In this document: piece by piece, positions 1 through 11,779 of the stretch | Numbering within the stretch: the stretch's first letter is position 1 | Layout: each line of letters opens with the position of its first letter | Assembly (NCBI GenBank): GCA_028751875.1 | Contig: CM054155.1 | Location: 6,140,305 to 6,204,304 of the forward strand | Length of the DNA: 64,000 bases | Source: Rapana venosa | Lineage: Eukaryota > Mollusca > Gastropoda > Neogastropoda > Muricidae | Direction of reading: 5' to 3' | The notes under the pieces: model-generated | Told to the model about the DNA's origin: nothing | The model's input: the letters and a program-made list of their open reading frames with translations, nothing else | Databases searched by the model: none | Position numbers and translations under genes: made by a program

Positions 1-380
1 AGTAATTAATTTTTGTGTGAATGCTTTTTTTAAAACATTTTTGTTTTGAAATGGATTGATCGCTTTCACGTTATAGCTATGTAAGAAAACACAGTACTAG
101 AGCTGATATTGTTATAATTTATTTTATATCTTCAGTTGTATTTCTTAGTTTTGGTTTTTGTTTTATAAAATCAAATAATACTTAGAACTAGCTGAAATGT
201 TCATTGATACCGCAGATGCACGTATTTTTTGTTTTGCTTTATTGCCTGATTGTGCATGTATGTTGCATCTTGTTGTTGTAAATTGTCTTAACTTATTAAA
301 ATTATATTACAGAAGTGTATTGGTAATAAGTATGAAACATATTAAAGTGTATTAGAAATATATTCGTGCGCTTTTATTAT
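1..380. other. AT-rich sequence, no gene seen
   Basis: The sequence is AT-rich and unique-looking. It has no open frame of note, no splice-flanked coding block and no recognisable repeat. It leads into the GA microsatellite. Confidence 0.5.
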
Positions 381-407
381 AAGAGAAAGAGAGAGGGAGA
401 GAGAGAA

Positions 408-471
<64 letters not shown>

Positions 472-599
472 AGAGAGACGGACAGACAGACAACAGAGAC
501 AGAGACAGAAGTTGTTCTTTGCACTGTATGAGAGAAAGAATTGAATTGAATTGAATTTTATTGCCATTAAGCTATACAGGCCATACAGCAAGCGCCGAC

Positions 600-640
<41 letters not shown>

Positions 641-642
641 GG
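381..642. repeat. (GA)n / (GACA)n microsatellite pair
   Basis: A GA-rich tract (381-512) is followed by a second shorter GA/GACA tract (599-642). Both are followed by a similar 'tgcactgtatg' flank, which suggests a duplicated block. Short open frames across the tract are low-complexity artefacts. Confidence 0.85.
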
Positions 643-1052
643 GTGTTGTGTTGTCTGCACTGTATGCCACTATGTCAATGTTCGGCCATGTTTCCTTCTC
701 ACCTCCCCCTCACTCCCTCCCCCCACTCGCCCCGTACCACCTTCCATTTCCCCCCGAGGTGATGATGTCAGGGCTACCTTGAGGACATCTTGTGCCAAAC
801 ATGTTCAGTTTTTTTTTCGTTTTTTCTGGTCAATCGTTTGTTTTTCTGTGTGGTTTTACTTTGCTTCTGTTTGTTCCCGTCATCGTTCATTCATTATCTC
901 CTGCTTTTTTTAAAACCTCTGTCTTCAGAGTGTCCTTTCTACATCGCTTGGTTTTCAGGCAAGTTTATTCCGGTTTTTTTGTTTTTGAGCTGCATTGTCT
1001 GTATGTGATGTTATCTGTAGTCTTTTTGTCCATCTGATAGTGAAACAATAGT
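643..1052. other. non-coding, no feature recognised
   Basis: T-rich sequence with no splice-flanked coding block. The overlapping open frames here are Phe/Ser/Leu-rich, as expected from T-rich DNA. Confidence 0.4.
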
Positions 1053-1135
1053 AAATAATAACGCGGATGTATGGAATTTATTATATAGCGCTAAATCTTG
1101 TAAAGCAGAAAATCAAAGCACAAGATTTTCAAACT
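1053..1135 (+). repeat. Element E copy, partial
   Basis: An AAT-rich lead is followed by 'ggaatttattatatagcgct', 'aatcttgtaaagc' and 'aatcaaagc'. This is the same order of blocks as the other element E copies in the window. Confidence 0.7.
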
Positions 1136-1365
1136 TCAGTATCACTTGCTCAACAATGTCTTTTTGCTTTTTTTTTCCTTCTCAAATTTAGATTTTTTAA
1201 TTTCCTGTCATTTCTTTTACGGAGATAGAAGGGGCTTTTTGTGGTTTGTTTACACTACGTCAAGAAACAAAATTATAAATGAAAAAATTAGTTTTCATGC
1301 ACAGTTTCACCAAACATTTCAATAAAAATGTTCTGGCTATATATCTAAAAGAAACTGGTTTTAAT

Positions 1366-1527
1366 ATAATAATAATCATAATAATGTATGGAATTTATAT
1401 AGCGCCGAATTTTATAAAAGTAAACGAATTGAAACGTTTTCATTTAAATCATTTGCACGCATGCAACCGTCTACATACATTATGATTAACAGATATCAAA
1501 TACACACACACAAACACACACACATAA
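1366..1527 (+). repeat. Element E copy plus (CA)n tail
   Basis: An (AAT)n lead precedes 'ggaatttatatagcgccga', a 'catttaaatcatttgcacgc' block and a 'catgcaaccgtctacata' block. A CA-rich stretch follows. The block order matches the longer copy at 25.5 kb. Confidence 0.75.
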
Positions 1528-2310
1528 CATTACATGTTTTATCTTTTATATTTGATAGTATCAATTATTTCATTAACGTCTATGAGAGTTTTTCTGTTTT
1601 CTGAAGAAAAAATATTTCATACTTTAAAATGTTTCGATGCTTAACAGACATTTTTGGGCAACGTTTTCTTTCAGGGCTAGCTACAAGTTGATATCAGTCA
1701 TTTCGCTTTCTCTTGCAATCTGTGGATGATAAATCAGACCATAAGCTTGGGAAATTAAGTGGTTTGAAATGATGGGTCATTGGTTTGTTTGTTCAGGATG
1801 ACGTAGTTGAATATCAGTCAGTGTAGTATCGTCATGACGTTGTTCGTTATTGGAGAGGACTGTCATGTTTGACTTCGATTTTAGTCTTTGTGGAAAAGAT
1901 ACGGATTATGACATTAACAATTGAATGGGCTTAATTGTCTACAGCTTTCGAGTATGTTTAGGTGTCGCCATGTTTATATTCTACCACGGTATTTTTCACT
2001 TTTGTTTGCGTATTCAAAAAGCTTGCAGTTTAGCTTGCTGTGATAGGAACTTCCCCATGCATCTAGATATCTGAAGAAGCTGTAAAATCATGTCTAGCAC
2101 AAAGAACTTTTCTCATGCATTCCCGTTCATGTCATAAAGCTGAAATGAGGTTATAAATAAGCATTGTATAGAATTGTTCCTCGTTCATCTGATAATATAC
2201 TCACACAGTCACTCACTCACTCAGTCCCCTGACCGATCAGGTTGTCAGGGGGACTGGATGTCTACAAAAGACTTAGTTAGGGATCTCCATCCACATGTTT
2301 GCTGGGTTCC
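1528..2310. other. non-coding, no feature recognised
   Basis: Mostly unique AT-rich sequence without a supportable exon. A short CACT-rich run at about 2203-2223 precedes the LINE-B fragment. Confidence 0.4.
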
Positions 2311-2508
2311 TTCACCATCACCTATCCCGTAGTCCCGTGGACCGTGGGGGCACCAATGAAGATTTTGCAACCAGCTTCCTCCACTCCCCGCGGTCCTCTG
2401 CTTTCCGTAGCAAATCGTTCCACTCAAGGCTACCAGTCCACTCTCTGATGTTGTCTTCCCATCGTTTTCTCTGTCTGCCTCTTCCTCTCCCTCCTTGTAC
2501 TGTTGTGC
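2311..2508 (-). mobile_element. LINE-B 3' fragment
   Basis: The minus strand encodes the Arg-rich carboxy-terminal tail typical of some non-LTR reverse transcriptases: a GGRRRGRQRKRW-like run, then DNIREW and a KAEDR...WRKLVAKS block. The same tail recurs at 43.2, 56.7 and 57.2 kb. The rest of the element is absent, as expected for 5'-truncated insertion. Confidence 0.75.
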
Positions 2509-3482
2509 AGGTCTGCTATGTTACATTGTGTCCATTTGTGGGCATTAAATTAATATCCATATATTTTATCTCTCTGGTAGCATTTGGTGTCGGCTTTGTA
2601 ACAGACCTAGAAACAAGTCCAGTTTAAACCTTAGCTACCTATCTCACCTTGTCCGTTTCATCATCAGCAAGTCATCCTTGACGTTGTTCGCGTGGCATTG
2701 AACTTTTTTGTTTACTGTCATTAATTGCTAGATCAATATTTGTTCATATCTACCAACCTCAATAAAAGAAAATAAAGTTGGAACCGTTTTTTCAATATGT
2801 GGATTAAAAAAAAAATCAGAATTGATGGATGATGTTTAAGCATCTTCAATAATGTTTTACTGATTTTTTAATAAAAAAAGATGTTTAACTTTTTCTTTCG
2901 AAGGCTGGATTTTTAACAAATGCATTAAGTGCTTAATCTATTACCCGCTGAAAATATTTTTTATTTAAAGTTGTTCTTTGGACAAGTATGTGCATAACTC
3001 TTATCTGAAAAACGAAAACTGCTTTTGAAATGACAATCAGTGAAAATGGTTGCGTATACGTTATACCACAAAACTGATTTCTGTACTTTCAGAAACATGG
3101 GTTTCAAAATTAGAAAAAATGTCACAAGCTGCCTTCATTGGTTATTAATATCCTCCGCTATTTATTCCATTTAGTGTAGTTTTTCTGCGTTTATTATCAT
3201 TTCTAGTGTATATATGTTGATATTGTACACGCAAAGTTTGAGTTGTATGCTAGAATAAAGGAAACATCAAAAACAAACTCGTGTGTCTGTTATTCTTAGG
3301 TAAAAATGTTCACGTACATGGGAAGGAGAGGTGGGGTGGGGGGGACAAAAGTGAAAAAAGTCGGACATGACCACCAAAAATAAAATCATACTCGTGCAAA
3401 CAAGCAAGCAAAACACCAAACAAGCCATGAGCAAACCTTGACATAAAGGAACAGCCAACCAACTGAACTGAACACGCATAGC
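2509..3482. other. non-coding, no feature recognised
   Basis: AT-rich sequence. No homology-bearing open frame and no clear repeat unit was seen. Confidence 0.4.
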
Positions 3483-4172
3483 ATAGGATAGCCTGGTGGT
3501 TAAGAGTGATGCGCATTGTGCTCGTGATCTGCTTTATCCATAATCCTCGATATTAGTATGTTCTTTCGAGCCAGAAGGCCCATAGAGCCGGAGCTTATCC
3601 CGGTTTCTGTAAGCGTTAAGCGAACTGATGGTTTTTCACCACCCCTGTGACAGGACGCTAGTCTGTCGCCAGATACTTCCCCAGCAGAGCTGGTACCCAC
3701 TTGTACACCTGGGTGGAGTGAGGAAAATAGGAGTAAAGTGTCTTTCCCAAGGACACAACACCGAGCCGAGCGGGGATCGAACCCGCGACCTCTGGATCAC
3801 GAGTTGACCGCCTAAACCACTCGACCACGGTGCCTCCTAATCCTCGATATTAAATAATAAATAAATAAATGACCTGGGTTCAAATCTCGTTCATGACGAT
3901 TTTTTTTCCTCTGGAGAACATCAGTGCTAACTCCACTCCTCCCAAAAGTCCTTCGGATGAGACTATAAACAAAAGTCCCGTGTGCGAACGCACGCAGATC
4001 ATCTTGCGCACACGCTCAAACCTGTTCCGCTTTTCGGAAGAGTAGGTCATTGTGTGCCAGAGGGAACGGATGACGAAATTGATAGAGCTGCATTACACAC
4101 GGGGATTGGATGTAAAAGGACACATGAGTGCTTATTCCATTATCCTCGAAACAAAAGGATAAATACATAAAT
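3483..4172 (+). mobile_element. SINE-A copy split by nested insertions
   Basis: A tRNA-like A-box region lies at about 3488-3530 ('agcctggtggttaagag'). The matching B box 'gggttcaaatctc' comes only at about 3877, because a SINE tail fragment and a complete SINE-B lie between them. The body ('cttcggatgagactataaac', 'cccgtgtgcgaacgcacgc', 'gttccgcttttcggaagagt') and the tail ('gcttattccattatcctcga') then run to about 4172. Without the insertions the element would be about 350 bp. Confidence 0.75.
3556..3837 (-). mobile_element. SINE-B copy 1 with 15-bp target duplication
   Basis: The minus strand starts with a tRNA-like head: A box 'tggtcgagtggtttagg' and B box 'gggttcgatcccc'. It continues through 'cttgggaaagacactttac' and 'cacccaggtgtacaagtgg' to 'ggctcgaaagaacatac'. 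Perfect 15-bp direct repeats 'taatcctcgatatta' flank it at 3541-3555 and 3838-3852. It has no poly(A) tail. It is almost identical to copy 2 at 23.2 kb, so the family was recently active. Confidence 0.92.
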
Positions 4173-5370
4173 ACTGTTTTGCGCATTGTTCCTATGTTCT
4201 GAGTCTCTGAACATGCATGTTTGTGTGCGCTTTTCAGTGTGACTGCACACAAGTGCAGAAGCGGTGTGCGTGTATGTGACTGTCGTGTTTTCGAATGAAA
4301 AAACTTTTGTTGTTGTTTTTTGCTTCCAATGACACAGCCATGAAGCACATTCCTGATATAATTATTGTATACACCCCACAGGAAAGTGAGAGTCACAAAC
4401 AGTGTGTATCCCGAGAATCCCTGGCCCTGGTGTGACCCAGTGTGTAGTGTGAACTGTGCCCAGCTTGGCTCTGTGGCATATGTATGTTTCATCCTCCTCA
4501 GGTCGGGTCAAGTGTGACGTCACAAGTTTGGTTGTTGTTGGGTTGTTGGTTGTTTTTTTGTTGGTTTTTTTTGGGGGGAGATGATCGCAATTTTTCCTAA
4601 TAAGTTTTATGAATATGCACTCTATATTTTGTTTTACAAAAAGACAAAAAACCCAACTGTCAGCATTTTCCTGTATATCAGAAGAAATGTGCAAATACTG
4701 CTGATGACATCACTTTTGATCCAATTTCACAAGGTCTGAACATACACTTTTTTTTTTTACACAAACAAGGGACATGATCGGCGTAGCTTAGAGGGCGCGT
4801 CGAGTATGAGTTTCGTTTTCGATTGCTCAATTCAAATGACCAGGCCTCTCACAATGCAGGGGGCACACACACTGGTTATGCAGTTCAAAGAAATAGCACT
4901 GACAGAAGCCTGCCTCATACCTGCTCATACTAAATTGGCCCACCTTTGGTAAAGGTAAGTGAACATTCATTTGAATTTACTAAAGTGAAGTTGCATTTCA
5001 ATGGTTGTCAGTCTTAGTCTACCAAATAAACGTAGATCTCTCCCAAAGCTCGAATCTTCCTGCAGATAGGGATATAACCAAGCTGTTTGCCCGAACTTCA
5101 GCAGAAACCGTGATGGCAGGACCTAACGTTTTCCGACCCGGGCACTTAGATTGTGGTCTACCTGTTAGGCGAAGCGTTGTCATTGCAAAAGTTGTGTATG
5201 TATTCTAACTCAAGAGACCCAAGTATTTTGGAAATGAAAAGCTAGGCGACCTGTCAAATAAAAGTTACACCAGTGGACCCGACCAGTCTTGGATTTGGAA
5301 CTTGTCATTACTGAAGATGCTTTTTTTGAAGCCATTTAGAAGTTGGGTTATTTTATTTAGGATTTTTTTG
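4173..5370. other. non-coding, no gene seen
   Basis: Mixed unique sequence with T-rich and GTT-rich runs near 4520-4580. A weak tRNA-like stretch near 4785 ('gtagcttagagggcgcg') could be an old SINE head, but no B box or second copy was found. Confidence 0.35.
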
Positions 5371-5733
5371 TTTCTCCGCTAGAGCTGTGATGTTTTCCAG
5401 TGGGGAGATTATCTTAAGCGATTGTGTGTGCACACCATGAAGGCACCAGTGTTCCGACTTCGGGGACCTAACTATGCTGGGCAAGTTTGTGTTTCCGTAA
5501 CTCGCCCAACACTTACGCGAATTACGGGATTCTTACCGCGTTCATTTGATCTTCTGCTCGCGTATATACCCGAAGGTAATTAAAGCACTGGCAATTCTGC
5601 ACTTTAAGCTCACCTGGGAGATTGTAAAAATCTCTAGCCTTAAGTCATCCCACACCACCAACATGCGAACTCGGGGCTTCATGGGCCCATGGGGTTAAAG
5701 TTGGTCTTAACCCCTCAGCTATATTCTTCATCT
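5371..5733 (-). mobile_element. SINE-D, near full length
   Basis: Read on the minus strand, a tRNA-like head has A box 'tatagctgaggggttaagac' and B-like 'cgagttcgcatg'. A body follows that is shared with the copies at 11.8 and 54.4-55.0 kb ('tttacaatctcccaggtgag', 'agtgcagaattgccagtgc'). The terminus holds 'gccttcatggtgtgcaca' and 'cagctctagcggag'. It is diverged from the other copies, so it is an old insertion. Confidence 0.7.
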
Positions 5734-6130
5734 AACTGGGTTTGTGTTCAGGAAATTAGAACTAGCCTGGCTTGATTATGTAAATAAAATTTTAATTCTT
5801 ACACTATAAGAAATATTTTGTTTTCATGCATTAAGCCCACAATTTTGGTTCATTCTAATATCTGTATGGCTTACTCTCGTACAGTTGTCACTCTAAACTG
5901 TTCGTTGAAGACTGTTGCTCACATGGCGTTCATCCTACTGTCAGTTGATCCAGACAGGCACATGTGAAATATTCAGATTCAGTAGGCCACATAGGCTAAA
6001 GAGACTAGGAGTTGTCAAACATCAGCAAACTACCTACACACAGGGGCGTGCGCGTGTGAGCACACTTCCATGCAAGCAAACCAGTCATTTGTAGTCTTGT
6101 CTACAAGCATAGGTAGGCGTAAACTTGGAA
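5734..6130. other. non-coding, no feature recognised
   Basis: Unique-looking sequence without a supportable exon or repeat. Confidence 0.35.
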
Positions 6131-6500
6131 GGGGGGGTGCAGGATAGCGCAGTGGTTAGTTTACCTTGCGATCAGACAGCGCGGTTCGAAGTCGCCTTGT
6201 CAAGGGATTTTTTCACTGGAGTTGATAACAGTACGGACTCCATTCCCTAGAAAGTCTGGCTGAGACTGTAAACCAAGCCAGGTATACGAACGCATGCAGA
6301 ATATGCTGCACACACGTTAAAACCCGTGTTGTCTTTCAAAAGAGTCAGACTATTGCATGCGATAGAAATAGATGGTAATTTCTTTTTTAAAACCGCATGC
6401 ACGCTGGTGTGTGTTTTGACATTGTCCCTGAAGTCGGAATGTGGCTACCTTCATGGTAGGCAAAGTGTCACATATGCAAAATCTAATCCATGATGAACAT
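6131..6500 (+). mobile_element. SINE-A head/body joined to SINE-D end
   Basis: The A box 'gatagcgcagtggttag' and B box 'ggttcgaagtcgcc' start a diverged SINE-A body ending near 6420. It is followed by 'gaatgtggctaccttcatgg' and 'gcaaaatctaatccatgatg', the terminal block of SINE-D. The same order recurs at 27.24-27.61 kb, so the junction is probably a shared chimeric subfamily and not chance adjacency. Confidence 0.6.
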
Positions 6501-8089
6501 GGTAGCACAAGACGAGGAATAAAAAATAATAAACCGCTAAAAATAGTGTGTAGTGCTTAGGAGTCTGATTGTTTTTCACATTTAGTGCTTTGAATAAATT
6601 AGTAGTACATACCCTTTCCCTTGATATCCATGTTCCCTGTGTGTTCATTCTTGTTTCCGATGCGACTGTTAACCAAAGTCCCGTGTGCTAATGCATGCAT
6701 AGCTTTGTGTATACACCTTAGCATCTTATGCATCTTCTGTAAGAGTATGCCGGCTTTGACTGGTGGTATGGAAAGCACAAACATACCCAGCATGCACACT
6801 CCGGATTGGAGAGGGATGGGCTCCACCAGGTTCAATTTGTCCATGACACACTGCCTGAGAAATGAGTGCTGTGACCAAGAAACTCGTGATAGAAAAGTCA
6901 ATGTGTGTCACAGTCTGTATGAAGGAAAGGGAAAGCATTAACAGATTGTATAGCCCAGCTATCTAGAAGTAAAGTCAATCTGTATCACAGTCTGTATGAA
7001 AGATTCACAGATTTTGGTAGCCCAGCTTGCAGATAATGGACACTTTTTACAGTGTCTAAATAAATCAGAAAGTGTGTGGAGTCGGATACACAGAAATGGT
7101 AGTAGATACTTTTTTTAATCAGTGTGGTATTTATGAGACAGCTCTGTGCATGTGCTTGTGCTTTGGTCATCAGATACTGGCCAGCAGCCGTGAACCTCCT
7201 GACCAGAGAACACGAAGTGAAGTGCATCAGTACAGGGGTGCAGTGCCAGTGGAATGCTCGTGCGAGACCATGACTGACCTCCCCCTTTGTTAGAACTCTG
7301 CAGAGAAAGGGGAACAGAATAAACTGTTTAGCAGAGCTCTGTCTAAAGCCAGTCCTTTGAACGGCCTTATGACTAATACTTCTAGGCTATAAACAAAGAT
7401 ATACTCATTTGTCTTGGTCTTCATAGTGAGGATATTTTACAGTCCCAGTACTGTCTTCAAGGAAAATGTTTCTAGAGGCTTCAGGGTTGATTAAATGAGC
7501 TGACGTGTTTGACATAGTTTGGTTAGGGACTAGAGTCAGGATTTTAAATATATAAATGCGAACACTTCTTCAGTGAAAAAAAACCTGAGGATTTCATGGC
7601 CTAGTTCCCCACACCTGAAACATTTCAAGGAAAAGCTGTTAAGACCAGCCATTGATTGTGGAAAGTTGCCACTGAATGTAAAGTTCATTATAATAATTAT
7701 GTAGAACTGTAAAACTGCAGACCAGCAATTGCCACCTCGCCCAGTTCTTGGGCATGTCTTCAGAAAGTAGCTGTGAATATATCGGTTTAGTTCTTGTAGA
7801 AAGAGGTTCATGTCGCTCCTTAGGTTTTCTGCTGTTCTGATCAAATCTTGCTTCTTCAGCTTTGAGGGATGTTTCATAGCTGTCTGCTGAATGATCTGAC
7901 AGCTGCCTGTAGGTGATCACTGGGCACAAAACCTCTAATTGCTTTAACATCCCTTGCTAGAAAAAATTGAAACTAGACCCAAGAGAAACTGAATAGACAC
8001 AAATCTAACTTGACGTACATTATGTAAAGCATGTTAAGTTGGGGAGAAAAACCTAGAAAGGGACTGTCAAATTGACAGCATGAGGATCT
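6501..8089. other. non-coding, one short tandem duplication
   Basis: No gene is supported. Two similar blocks near 6895-6960 and 6973-7026 share 'cacagtctgtatgaa' and 'tagcccagct', a small imperfect direct duplication. Open frames at 6599-6941 and 7536-7950 carry no recognisable domain. Confidence 0.4.
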
Positions 8090-9480
8090 TAAAGAAGTAA
8101 ACTGAATAGACTAAAACCTGATATAAATTAAATATCTGAAGCATATGAAGTTGGAAAAATAAACTAGAAAGGAGATTAAAAATATAACAACAAAATAGGA
8201 ATCTAAAATGAAATAGAATACACAAAAAGTATAAAATTAAACATTAAAAAAGTAAAGTAAGAAATTAAGCAAAAAGAAAACGGCACTTTCCTGGAAAAAA
8301 GCAACAAAAGCTAAAACTAAACCAAAATTAACAAACCCAATAAAACTAAGCCAAGTAAAACTAAACTAAACCAAACCAAAACGGACCAACACTAAAAGGG
8401 ACAGAATGTAAATTAAACCAACCGTGTAATAAAAAAATAAAAAATAAAAAATAAACTGACCTAAAACAAAAGGGACAAAATGTAAAACTTTACCAAACCC
8501 TGTTTAAAAGTAAACCAAACTGTGCGTGAATAAAACCAAAACAAGTAAAACTAAACTAAATCAAAACCGTGGATAAAACTAAATGCGTAAAACTAAACCA
8601 AACCCTGAATAATTCTAAACCAAATAAACTGAACTAAACTAAAACTAAACCACTGAAAACTAAACTAAAGGGAATAAAACTAAACCACTAAAAGCTAAAA
8701 GTTCTAAAAAAGTGAATAAAACCAAACCACTAAAAACTCAAACAAATTATGAATAAAACTAAACCAAGTAAAACTAAAGTAAGTCAACTAAACCAAGTAA
8801 AACTAAAGTAAGTCAAACCGTGAATATTACTAAACAAATAAAACTAACCTAACCTAATCCGTGAATAAATCTAAACCACTAAAAACTAAAGTAAACCAAA
8901 CCGTGAATAAATCTAAGTCACTAAAAACTAAAGTAAACCAAACCGTGAATAAATCTAAACCACTAAAAACTAAAGTAAACCAAACCGTGAATAAATCTAA
9001 ACCACTAAAAACTAAAGTAAACCAAACCGTGCATAAAACTAAACCACTAAAAACTAAAGTAAACTAAACCGTGATTAAAACTAAACCACTAAAAACTAAA
9101 CTAAAACGCGTGCATAAAGCTAAACCACTAAAAACTAGACTCGACCAAACCGTGGAGAAAATAAAACCAAGTAAAACTAAACCAAACCAAAATAAAAGGA
9201 CTAAAAAAAAAAAAAACGGGGACACATGTGAAGGAACTAAACCAAACCGTGAATAAACCTAAACCAAGTATAAATGAAACTAAACCAAACCCAAAATAAA
9301 ATGAGAAACTAAAAATAAAGACCAAACAAAACATATAAAAGTAATAGACTAAAACCAGACACCCTCCCCCCCCCAAAAAAAAAAAACCAACAAAAAACAA
9401 GAAACAAAACCAAAACAACTGAACCTAACCCTCTCCCCCCTTAGAAAAATATCCTTAAAACAACAAAACCCCAAAGCAAT
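8090..9480 (+). repeat. Degenerate 42-bp A-rich satellite
   Basis: The core (about 8850-9140) repeats a 42-bp unit built from 'aaaccgtgaataaatctaa', 'accactaaaaactaaagt' and 'aaacc'. The flanks are progressively degenerate, with variants of 'actaaaccaaa' and 'aaccaagtaaaact'. Because 42 is a multiple of three, a 14-residue NKSKPLKTKVNQTV-type repeat appears open. The Lys/Thr-only composition and lack of any flanking exon argue against coding. Confidence 0.85.
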
Positions 9481-10015
9481 CAAACAAACAAAAATAATTT
9501 TATAATCCTCCGTAGCCTGACATCTAAAGGGAGCACTCTTAGTTACAGGGATCCTGGTGTTCTGAAAACATCATCTTTTAAAGCACTGACAATGCTCTAT
9601 AGAAATCCTCTTTCACTGGATTGATAGTGATGCTGACCATGACTTTACTTCTGGTTAGACGATCTTGGGGCTGAAGGGGGCTTGTTTAAGTTCTAAAGGC
9701 TGGCACAGACTGTAGACACTATTCTTACGTTAAGGGAGACAGAACCCCTCTTTCCCCAGTACAAATGCACTGTGCGCGTTTGTATGCTTCCGTAACCAAA
9801 CATTGGGTGATAACAGAGGGAAGAGTTGGTAGTGGGTTACAAGTAGGGAACATGTTTTAAGACACGTGGGTGGGTTATGAAGTGGGAGTGAAAGTAGTTC
9901 AGGCCTTGTGCATAACTCGCTTCTTCTTAGAGGATTAGTGACTCTGCCACTTCCATGCACTCTTTCAAGCATTTTCGAGGCTAGGCATGATTCTTTTTAA
10001 CCCCTTTTTCTGCAG
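9481..10015. other. non-coding, no feature recognised
   Basis: Unique-looking sequence between the A-rich satellite and the TC microsatellite. It ends with a polypyrimidine tract and AG at 10014-10015, discussed with the possible exon. Confidence 0.35.
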
Positions 10016-10173
10016 AAGGTCTAGCATTAGGGTCAAAGTTGGTTGTCATGGTGATCACATAGCAGTTCTACTGGCGCTGTATCCTCCTGGGGCTGGTGCC
10101 TTCAGCTGGGTGTCTCTCCGCCATGCAAGACGTCACTTTGGGGAATGTCCATTCCATCAGCAAGCCCAAACTT
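10016..10173 (+). other. Possible orphan exon, unrecognised
   Basis: A strong polypyrimidine tract and AG (ending 10015) precede 158 bp that are open in one frame only. A good donor 'gtaagt' starts at 10174. The open frame reads HGDHIAVLLALYPPGAGAF-like residues without a domain I recognise. No neighbouring exon in a compatible phase was found, and a TC microsatellite starts right after the donor. It could be a real exon of an unseen gene or a chance combination of splice-like sites. Confidence 0.2.
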
Positions 10174-10189
10174 GTAAGTGCGTCTGTCT

Positions 10190-10272
10190 CTCTGTCTCTA
10201 TCTGTCTCTCACTTACTCTCTGTAAATCAGTCTGTCTGTCTCTCTGTCTGTCTTTCTCTTTTTCTCTTTCTG

Positions 10273-10333
<61 letters not shown>

Positions 10334-10426
10334 CACTCTTTCTCTCTCTTGCTCTTCCTTGCTGTCTCTCTCTTCTCTCTGTCTGTGACTATCTATGCTT
10401 CTCTTTTTCTCTGTCCTCTCTGTCCA

Positions 10427-10481
<55 letters not shown>

Positions 10482-10580
10482 CACTCTATCTGTGTGTGTT
10501 TCCGTCTTTGTCTTTCTTTCTGTCTGTCTGTCTCTCTCCTGCTCACTCTCTCTCCCTCCGTCTGTCTCTCGTCTATTTTG
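10190..10580. repeat. (TC)n / (TCTG)n microsatellite
   Basis: Almost 400 bp of TC and TCTG repeats with two long pure (TC)n runs (about 10276-10330 and 10429-10478). Ser/Leu open frames here are artefacts. Confidence 0.95.
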
Positions 10581-10974
10581 TTTTAATGACCAGGTAGTGA
10601 AATTACATACACTGGGGTGAGTACAGAATGAACTGATTCTGCAGTGTTCTTTGGCCATGTGACATTTGTAGTTAGAAGTGTTTATTGTCCTTGTTTTATT
10701 CATTTCGTAACTTGGGGATGACAAATCAAGCGGAAGGGCTGGCATCCTTAGTATGCCTAGTTTTATTTGCCGGAAGGAATAAGATGATGGGAGGTACTTT
10801 GTCTTTGTTTTTCAAAGTGATAAATGTTACTCAATGGAATTGGTGTTGATTTTGAAATTGAGGTGAACGTTAGTTGCTGAAATCGATGTAATGTAGCAGC
10901 CCTAATATCACCTTCGTGGTCAGTTGGGCTATAAATAACAAATTGAAATTGTCTGGTTACCAGGTGCCGTAAGA
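10581..10974. other. non-coding, no feature recognised
   Basis: Unique-looking sequence leading to the old LINE-B fragment. No exon is supported. Confidence 0.35.
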
Positions 10975-11375
10975 TTCCGGAGAACTGTCACGAAAAATTG
11001 TGCCACAAGAACCCCACCCTTGTAAAGAGGAGGAAGCTGGCATGGCTGGGTCACGTCACACATCACGGCTGTCTTAAAATGAAGATATCTCGGCTGAAAA
11101 ATCACTGAGGAAGACGACACAAGCAGACAGAATTCGGCAAGAGAACATCAAAGAACGAACCGATCTTGACAAAGCAGAGCTTCTGCAAAGAACTCTATTG
11201 CCAAGACTATCCTGCAGGAGACTCTGGAGGAAGGGCAACACATGAGCAGACGGAAGAAGAATTGGACAGATGTCGTCAAAGAATGGACCAGCCTGGACAT
11301 GGCAGTGCTACTGACAAAAACTGAAGACGAACCAGCTTTGAGAACAACTCCACCAACCCACCCCAGGCATCTTCA
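10975..11375 (+). mobile_element. Old LINE-B 3' fragment
   Basis: The plus strand encodes diverged blocks of a retrotransposon tail: KRRKLAWLGHVTHH near 11025-11065, then NWTDVVKEWTSLDMAVLL near 11260-11310. The block order matches the intact tail at 57 kb (RW-x-DNIREW-TGLD). Frameshifts separate the blocks. Confidence 0.6.
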
Positions 11376-11469
11376 CGACCTGTTAAATCGTGGACTGCTG
11401 ATACAATCTGAAGACAGTGACTGTGAAGATTTTGTGCGAGGCTGCTGCATGTCAGAGAAAAGGTGAGAA

Positions 11470-11760
11470 CCATAATTATGGGATCAGGCTGTCTTGTCTG
11501 TCGGTCCCCTTCTTTTTCTTGTTCTGTCTACTAGTACTCCTACTGTCTTTCTTTGTTGTTGTTCTTGTTCTTGTTCTCCTCCTCCTTCTCCCCCTTCTCT
11601 TTTTTCTTCTTTTTCCTCTTTGTTTTTCTTTTACTTTTTTCTTTCCTCTTCTTCTTCTTGTTCTTCTTTTGTCTTTTTTGCCTTCTACTTCTACTTCATC
11701 ATCGATTTTACTCGTCTTTATTTTCTTAACTTTTTTCTTTCACTTAAATTCATGGGGCGT
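11470..11760. repeat. CTT-rich polypyrimidine tract
   Basis: Imperfect CTT/CTTTT low-complexity sequence on the plus strand. Two overlapping Leu/Ser/Phe-rich frames across it are not credible genes. Confidence 0.85.
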
Positions 11761-11779
11761 TGGACTGTGCTGACATTTT

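Noticed and set aside
3770..3837. Genuine tRNA genes suggested by A and B boxes (also at 5.7, 23.4, 27.3, 41.25, 44.6 and 45.9 kb)
   Set aside because: Each box pair is the head of a SINE. Acceptor stems do not close and the bodies continue as repeat families.
8861..9256. NKSKPLKTKVNQTV repeat protein
   Set aside because: The 14-residue periodicity comes from a 42-bp A-rich satellite that degenerates on both sides. No flanking exon or promoter is visible.
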